From contig OX031066.1 of NCBI GenBank assembly GCA_943736015.1, positions 24,288,127-24,352,126 of the forward strand: a DNA stretch of 64,000 nt, written 5' to 3'. The position numbers and the translations under genes were made by a program. Source of the DNA: Tridacna crocea. Its lineage: Eukaryota; Mollusca; Bivalvia; Cardiida; Cardiidae. The notes under the pieces were generated by a model that worked only from the letters and a program-made list of their open reading frames with translations, had not been told where the DNA came from and searched no databases. This document shows positions 25,301 through 31,300 of this stretch, one piece after another. Within the stretch, counting starts at the first letter, position 1. Each line of letters begins with the position of its first letter.

Positions 25301-28300
25301 GGTCAGTTTGATCGATACGATATTTGTATCTATACAAAATGATCGATATTCGATATATCATATGATATTTCAATTTTCAATAAAAGAAAGAAAAAAATGC
25401 GAAAATTGTGTTTGTTCTTTTTTCAGCATACCTGAAAAACAAAATACCGCAAATTTAACACTTCTAGATTGTATTGAAATTTCATAATTATGTAGGCCTA
25501 AATTAATATGAATTCTAACTAGATCTACATTTACTACTCATTAAAAAGCTGAAAAGACAGTCTAAGAGGACTCTGATCGGACAATGTCAAGGAGACATTT
25601 TCTTGTGTCATGGGTTTCCGTGGTTTTTTTTTCACCGAACAATTTTTCATGCGTGTTAATTTCTGGATAGGTATGTTCGCATGATTCGACATAGATTTCT
25701 CAATAAGGATTAGAACTACATGTAACATCAAAACATGTTATTTTACTCACGATAAACAGATAATGGCCTTTTTTGTCCATGTTTTTTCTTACGTGAGGTC
25801 TCGCGTGTGATTAACATTTGTTATGCAAATTTCAAGTCTATAAAATGATTTACACAATAATTTACACGAGTCGGAACACTGATTTCAGATAATCTAATTG
25901 AAAAAGAGATTTGATTTTCGAGCCACATTTTTCGGCAATATTAAAAGATCCACCAAATAAAATCTTAGGAAGGTTGAAAGGTCACGGCTTCAATTATTTC
26001 CATCGCTACCTCTCGATCACATCACGAGATGTTCATTACCTTTCTTTAATCAACTATATTGACCAATTATCAGCGTAAATTTGTCTGCAATCTGCTGATT
26101 GATGCATAATTTGCAAATTTCAAACAACATGACGGGGGAACGAGAATAGGGGTATTAGCTAATTGTCATCCATTGTGTAACGGGTACAGGGCGAGTAATA
26201 AAGAATGACGCATTTCGATTGGTTGTAAGTTTCCCAGGTAGCCACACCTACCTCTACGACTACTCGACTTTAGAGATTACCTAAAGTAAACTCGTAATGA
26301 ATTTCGCCGTTAAAAACAACTAAATTGGGTATTTATATGCTTTACTTTTATTTTCTTTTGATGATCGATATTTTGTTCGATACAGAAACGTTCGATCCGA
26401 TATATCTATCGAACGTAAAATACCGGTTTTCGATATATATCGAGTACCGGTACGGAGCCCTACTATGGACAGACTGCCAGCCATGTTGATTCCAGTATAC
26501 CACCCTCCACTTTGTTGTGTGTTTTTGTGTGTGTGTGTGTGTGTGTGTGTGGGGGGGGGGGGGGGGTATAATGACAAAAAAATATGGCTCTGCTGTAACG
26601 TGTAACGGCCTGGTCACCAATGCAAGCACTAACTATAACCATCTTGCCTAACTTGCAAGGCAGATTTGAAGTGCTTATATATCTAACTGCTCTCTGTTAC
26701 ATTACTCTCTCCTTCGAAAAGTCTCAAACCCAAGACTTATAGATAAGTAAACTATGGGAAGGGTAAGGCAACTCCAGTCCAGCAGTTGACATAATCCCAC
26801 CTCTGCCGCCTCTGCAGGTAATAGAATCGGGACAAAAACTAAGTTGAAGGCACAGTATAAGCTTAAAAACAATGCTGGTGTTAAAATACCCTTCCCGAAA
26901 CAAATTTCCATTTTCCAGTCATACTAATTTTTTTTTTGTTTGCAAATGCTTTCAATTTGGTCTGGTCAAAAAGTTTGTCATGGTAAAGAGTTAACAAAGC
27001 ACATTTGCAGAAACTTCAAAAAGATTCCTCGTAAGACCAGGATTGATACATTGAAAAGAGAACATAATGATAGAAATTGACAAAAAATGCTCGTATCTTT
27101 TTTCCCCTTTGCCATAGCCTTAAACTTTTTTTAAAATCTTTATCAAACAACAAAATTTTACACTTGTCCAAACTGAAAGAATTTGTAGAGGACAAAATAA
27201 GTGTGACTCAAAAATTGAAACACGACTTTAGAAGAGTAGTAAACATTGTGGGAAAAGAAAAAAATGCTGGGTACCAGCATTTTCTCCTTTTTCCACAATG
27301 TTTTCAAAAGGCTTCTTCCTCTTAGTCATAATAACCAGAAATTGTTTGGTAAGGGTTAAGGTGATATGTGACAAGATACAGACACGATACAGACAGCCAA
27401 GTACAGAAGATAATGGGTTGACAGACTTTGTACGTACCATCGCTGTCTTCGAATTTCAGCAGTTGCAAAGTAGCATCGGCTTCAAAAGGTCTATCCAGGT
27501 CCCATAACACATCGTTAACTTTAGCCACTACAGTGCTGTCTGCTAGACCTTGACTGTGGAAACAATACATCATTCAATTCAGAACTCCAGATGGAGGGAG
27601 TGATTTTGATTTCAAAATTGAAAATGTTATGAATTTGCCTCTAAACCCTATGTTGTGGGTACTCATTGGAATCATCTCGTCGAGACGATTCCAATGAGTA
27701 CCCACAACATAGGGTTTCAAAGAGAAATAATTGTTTTAGAAAACCATCACTCCCTCTTATCTGGAGCTCTGGTTCATATTCTTCTAAGCATTTACTAGAC
27801 AACAAAATTTTAACCATATCCAGACCAAGAGCATTTGACGACGACAGTGTCAGTGTGACTCCATGTGACTTGATTGGTGCAATTTTACTTTGATAGGTTA
27901 GAAAACATTGCACAAAAAAGGAGAAAAAGCTGGTAATCACCATTTTCTCTTTTTCACACAATGTATTCGGAGTTGTGTGGTCAGGGAAAAATTCTAACAC
28001 GACGTGAATTTGGCTCTATAAACATAGTGCAACGAAAGCGTGGTAAAATCTACGTTACTCTTCATAGAGCGACATTTATTCAATGGAATATAATCTTCAT
28101 TCACGTTTTTACTCTAAGTATGAAATTATATACCTTTCTTGTTTTTAAGACATAGTCATGTTAGAATCAAAATATCTTCTTTCATTGTGGTTGGCATCGT
28201 GTGGTAAAGCGTTAACTCTTTACCGGGTAACAAAATTCCAGTCGTGTTCAAATTAAAGGTGTTTGCAGACAACTGCAGACAACTAATTAAAGGTGGCCCA

Positions 28301-31300
28301 AATGACAAAATTAGTTCTTGAAAGGTACAAAACATTTAAGCTATGCTTTAACAAAAGGAGGCTTAACTCATTACCAAACAACAGTATTTCACGCTTGTCC
28401 AAATCGAAAGCATTTGCAGATGACAAAATAAAAGTGACTGAAAATTTGAAATTTGTTTTGTGAGGAGTAGAAAACATTGTTGGAAAAGGAAAAAATGCTG
28501 GTTACCAGCATTTTCACCTTTTCCCATAATGTTTTCTAAAGGTTTCCTTCTCAGGGTCATCAAAAGTAGGGATTGTGTGGTAATGGGTTAAGGGGGGAAT
28601 CTGTGGCAAGCCATAACACACTTAGCAACATGTTTTTAAACAACTGACTTAATCATGAGGTAGACTGGTACATGAACATACAGAAAAATGACCTATTGCA
28701 AAAAGTTTCAACTAAGGTCAGTCTGTGCCCACTGCACATGCCGACTTGGGCTGACACTGACGCAGATGTACTACGCCTCATTCTCTTCTTTTCCAATAAT
28801 GTTTCCAAACCCTCCATATGTCAGGGTCGTTAAAAGTTGTAATTGCATGATTTACTCTTTACCAAACAACAACATTTTGGACAAGTCCAAATTGAAACCA
28901 TTTGCAGACGACAATAAATGTGAATCAAAAATTGAAATTTGATTTGGAAAGGAGAGAAAACATTGTGGGAAAGGGTGGAAATGCTGGTGCCAACAATGTT
29001 TTCAAAGGCTTTCTTTCTCAGGGTCTTTAAAAGTCAGGATTGTGTGGTATAAAATTAAGATATAAATCTTCAAACCTGATGCCTTTGGCAACTTCATACG
29101 GAGTGGTTTCCCATGCCTTTCCATCCACCACCTTGCCATCTGGTAGAGTGATTTTGATTGGTGTTTTTTCTTGTGAAATGACCCAATCATCATATTCTTT
29201 CTTTAAAGTGGCCCATAATTCATTTCTTGAGGCAATGAACTCTGGAGGTGGGTTAAGCTTTAATAAAACAAAATATAAATATCCATTTAACTTGTTACCA
29301 CACAATAAAATTTTAGACTGGTTCAAATTGAAAGCATTTGCAGACAACAAAATAAAGGTGACTGAAAAATTAAAATTTGATCTGGGAAGGGTAGAAAACA
29401 CTGGGGGAAAAGGAGAAAATGCTGGTTACCAGCATTTTCTCCTTTTCCTACTGTGTTTTCAAAAGGCTTCTTTCTTTGGGGCATCAAAAGTAGGGATTGT
29501 GTGGTATTGGGTTACGCAACTGACATGAAATGGATTAATCAGACAGTACAATAACATTTCAATCAAAACATATTGAAAGCTCTTTTTCTGTCAGAGAATC
29601 TTAAAAAATAGCAAACAGTGCAACAAAGAACATAATGTATTTCCTGTGCAGTCAGACCTTGGATTTAAAGCAATGAATATTCTGGGAAATTTTCCAGCCC
29701 AATCAACATCTCAATGATAGGATCTTTTAAAAGGCTCCTATCTGATTTTTTTTCTGCAAATCAATTCTTTCGCTAAAGTGTTGAGTGGATAGTGTTTAAT
29801 GCTGTTTTCAACATTATTTCAGTTATTTTGCTATGTTCTGCGTACCAATCCATGCCTTCCCAAAGTTTCTTTATACAGGTTCTCTGCACAGTATTCTTTC
29901 CCAACCACTGACTGCTTTCCCACATGACCTTCGCCACAATAATGGTGACAGTTCAGCTGTGAAAGAGGAATGAATCCTGTCCCAATGACTAACACCAATC
30001 CTCTGAAAGAAATTGCCCAAGCTGGGGACAAACCAAATCAGCAACCCTGTGTTCTCATGTCCTCAATGCTACCATCTGAACCAACAGGGTTCGGCTTTCA
30101 GCCACAGACTGGTATGTAATGATAAATCTATGCTTTTTTCCAAACCTACAGAAAGCCAGGTCAAAAGGTACAAATTTGGCATTAACCCTTTCCAAAACAA
30201 GCCTTAGTTTTTACTTGTGTGCAGTAAAAGTCTTTTGAAAACACTATGGGAAAAGGAGAAATTGCTCGTAACGAGCAATTTCTCCTTTTCCCCCAGTGTT
30301 TTCTACCCTTTTTGAGAACATTCTGCCATTTTCTCCAAATCTCCAACTATAGTCTGCAAACTCTTTTGGTTTGGAAGGGTCCAAAATTTATTTTTTGGGA
30401 AAGGGTTAAAACAACCAGTTGGTTGCTAAGCAATCAGTCAGTCCATATATTTTTCATCAGATCAAATATGAGTTTTTCTTTTTTATTTGAATCTGATCCA
30501 CAGGATATTAGACATGTGTTATACCCATTCTCAGAAACTTTTGTGAAATTGTAGCCAAAGTTCAAAAAACTACCTTACAGGCTTAAGAGCTCAATAAAAG
30601 AATGGCACAAAGTCAACCATTACTTTCAAATGACTCAAAAAGCATCTTCATTTTTTTCTAAATTTGTAGGGCAGTGGTGTATTAGCCCAAACAAGATTAA
30701 CTAGAAATTGCAAAACAAGAAAAAAAGTACAGTAAACTCCTCTATTAAGACCAATCACGATACTTTTAAAATTTGGTCCTATTGGTGGGGTGGTCTAATA
30801 TCTGGGTTTCACACACCTACATTTTGATATAAACCCATGCTCTGAATAGACTTGTGCATGGCTAAATGATGTGAATAGTGAATTCATTTGACTTAGGAAA
30901 GCCTAAGTGCACAAATGAAAATGACAACAACATTTTCATGTTCACTGGAAAGTTTTATTTTTTCTTGAATTTGTTAATTGAATCCACCTGTAAACACATG
31001 TTAATTCATAATTGCCAATTTAAAATAATCATAACCAGGTCTGTACATTAATTAACTTAATGCATCTGAAGACTAAAGGATTTAATGTTAGTACTAATAG
31101 AGTTTTTGCTTTTTCACTTTGAGTAGTCTTAAGAACTTATTCTCCAACTGCTGAATTTCATTCTTAAACAAAGATTTTCGAATACATGCCGATCTTTGAG
31201 CGTTTGAGGTCCAGGCACCCCCCTTTTCTTTTCATCTGAGTTGATTATTCGAACAGGCCTGATGATCGCTGATCCTACAGTCTCTGTGTTCACATGATGA

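Larger units (their letters stand above)
24783..26575 (+). mobile_element. Mollusc-type interspersed repeat, copy 4, with two insertions
   Basis: The host copy is broken by a TTAA MITE (24799-25027) and a hAT-like element (25287-26462). It resumes with ACTGCCAGCCATGTTGATTC and ends in a GT run and a G run. Confidence 0.78.

Noticed and set aside
27641-28000. 119-codon minus-strand open frame
   Set aside because: It runs across the AGAGCTCC MITE and a TTAA MITE; the shared peptide [14 protein letters not shown] also appears at 40164 and 21029 from the same MITE.
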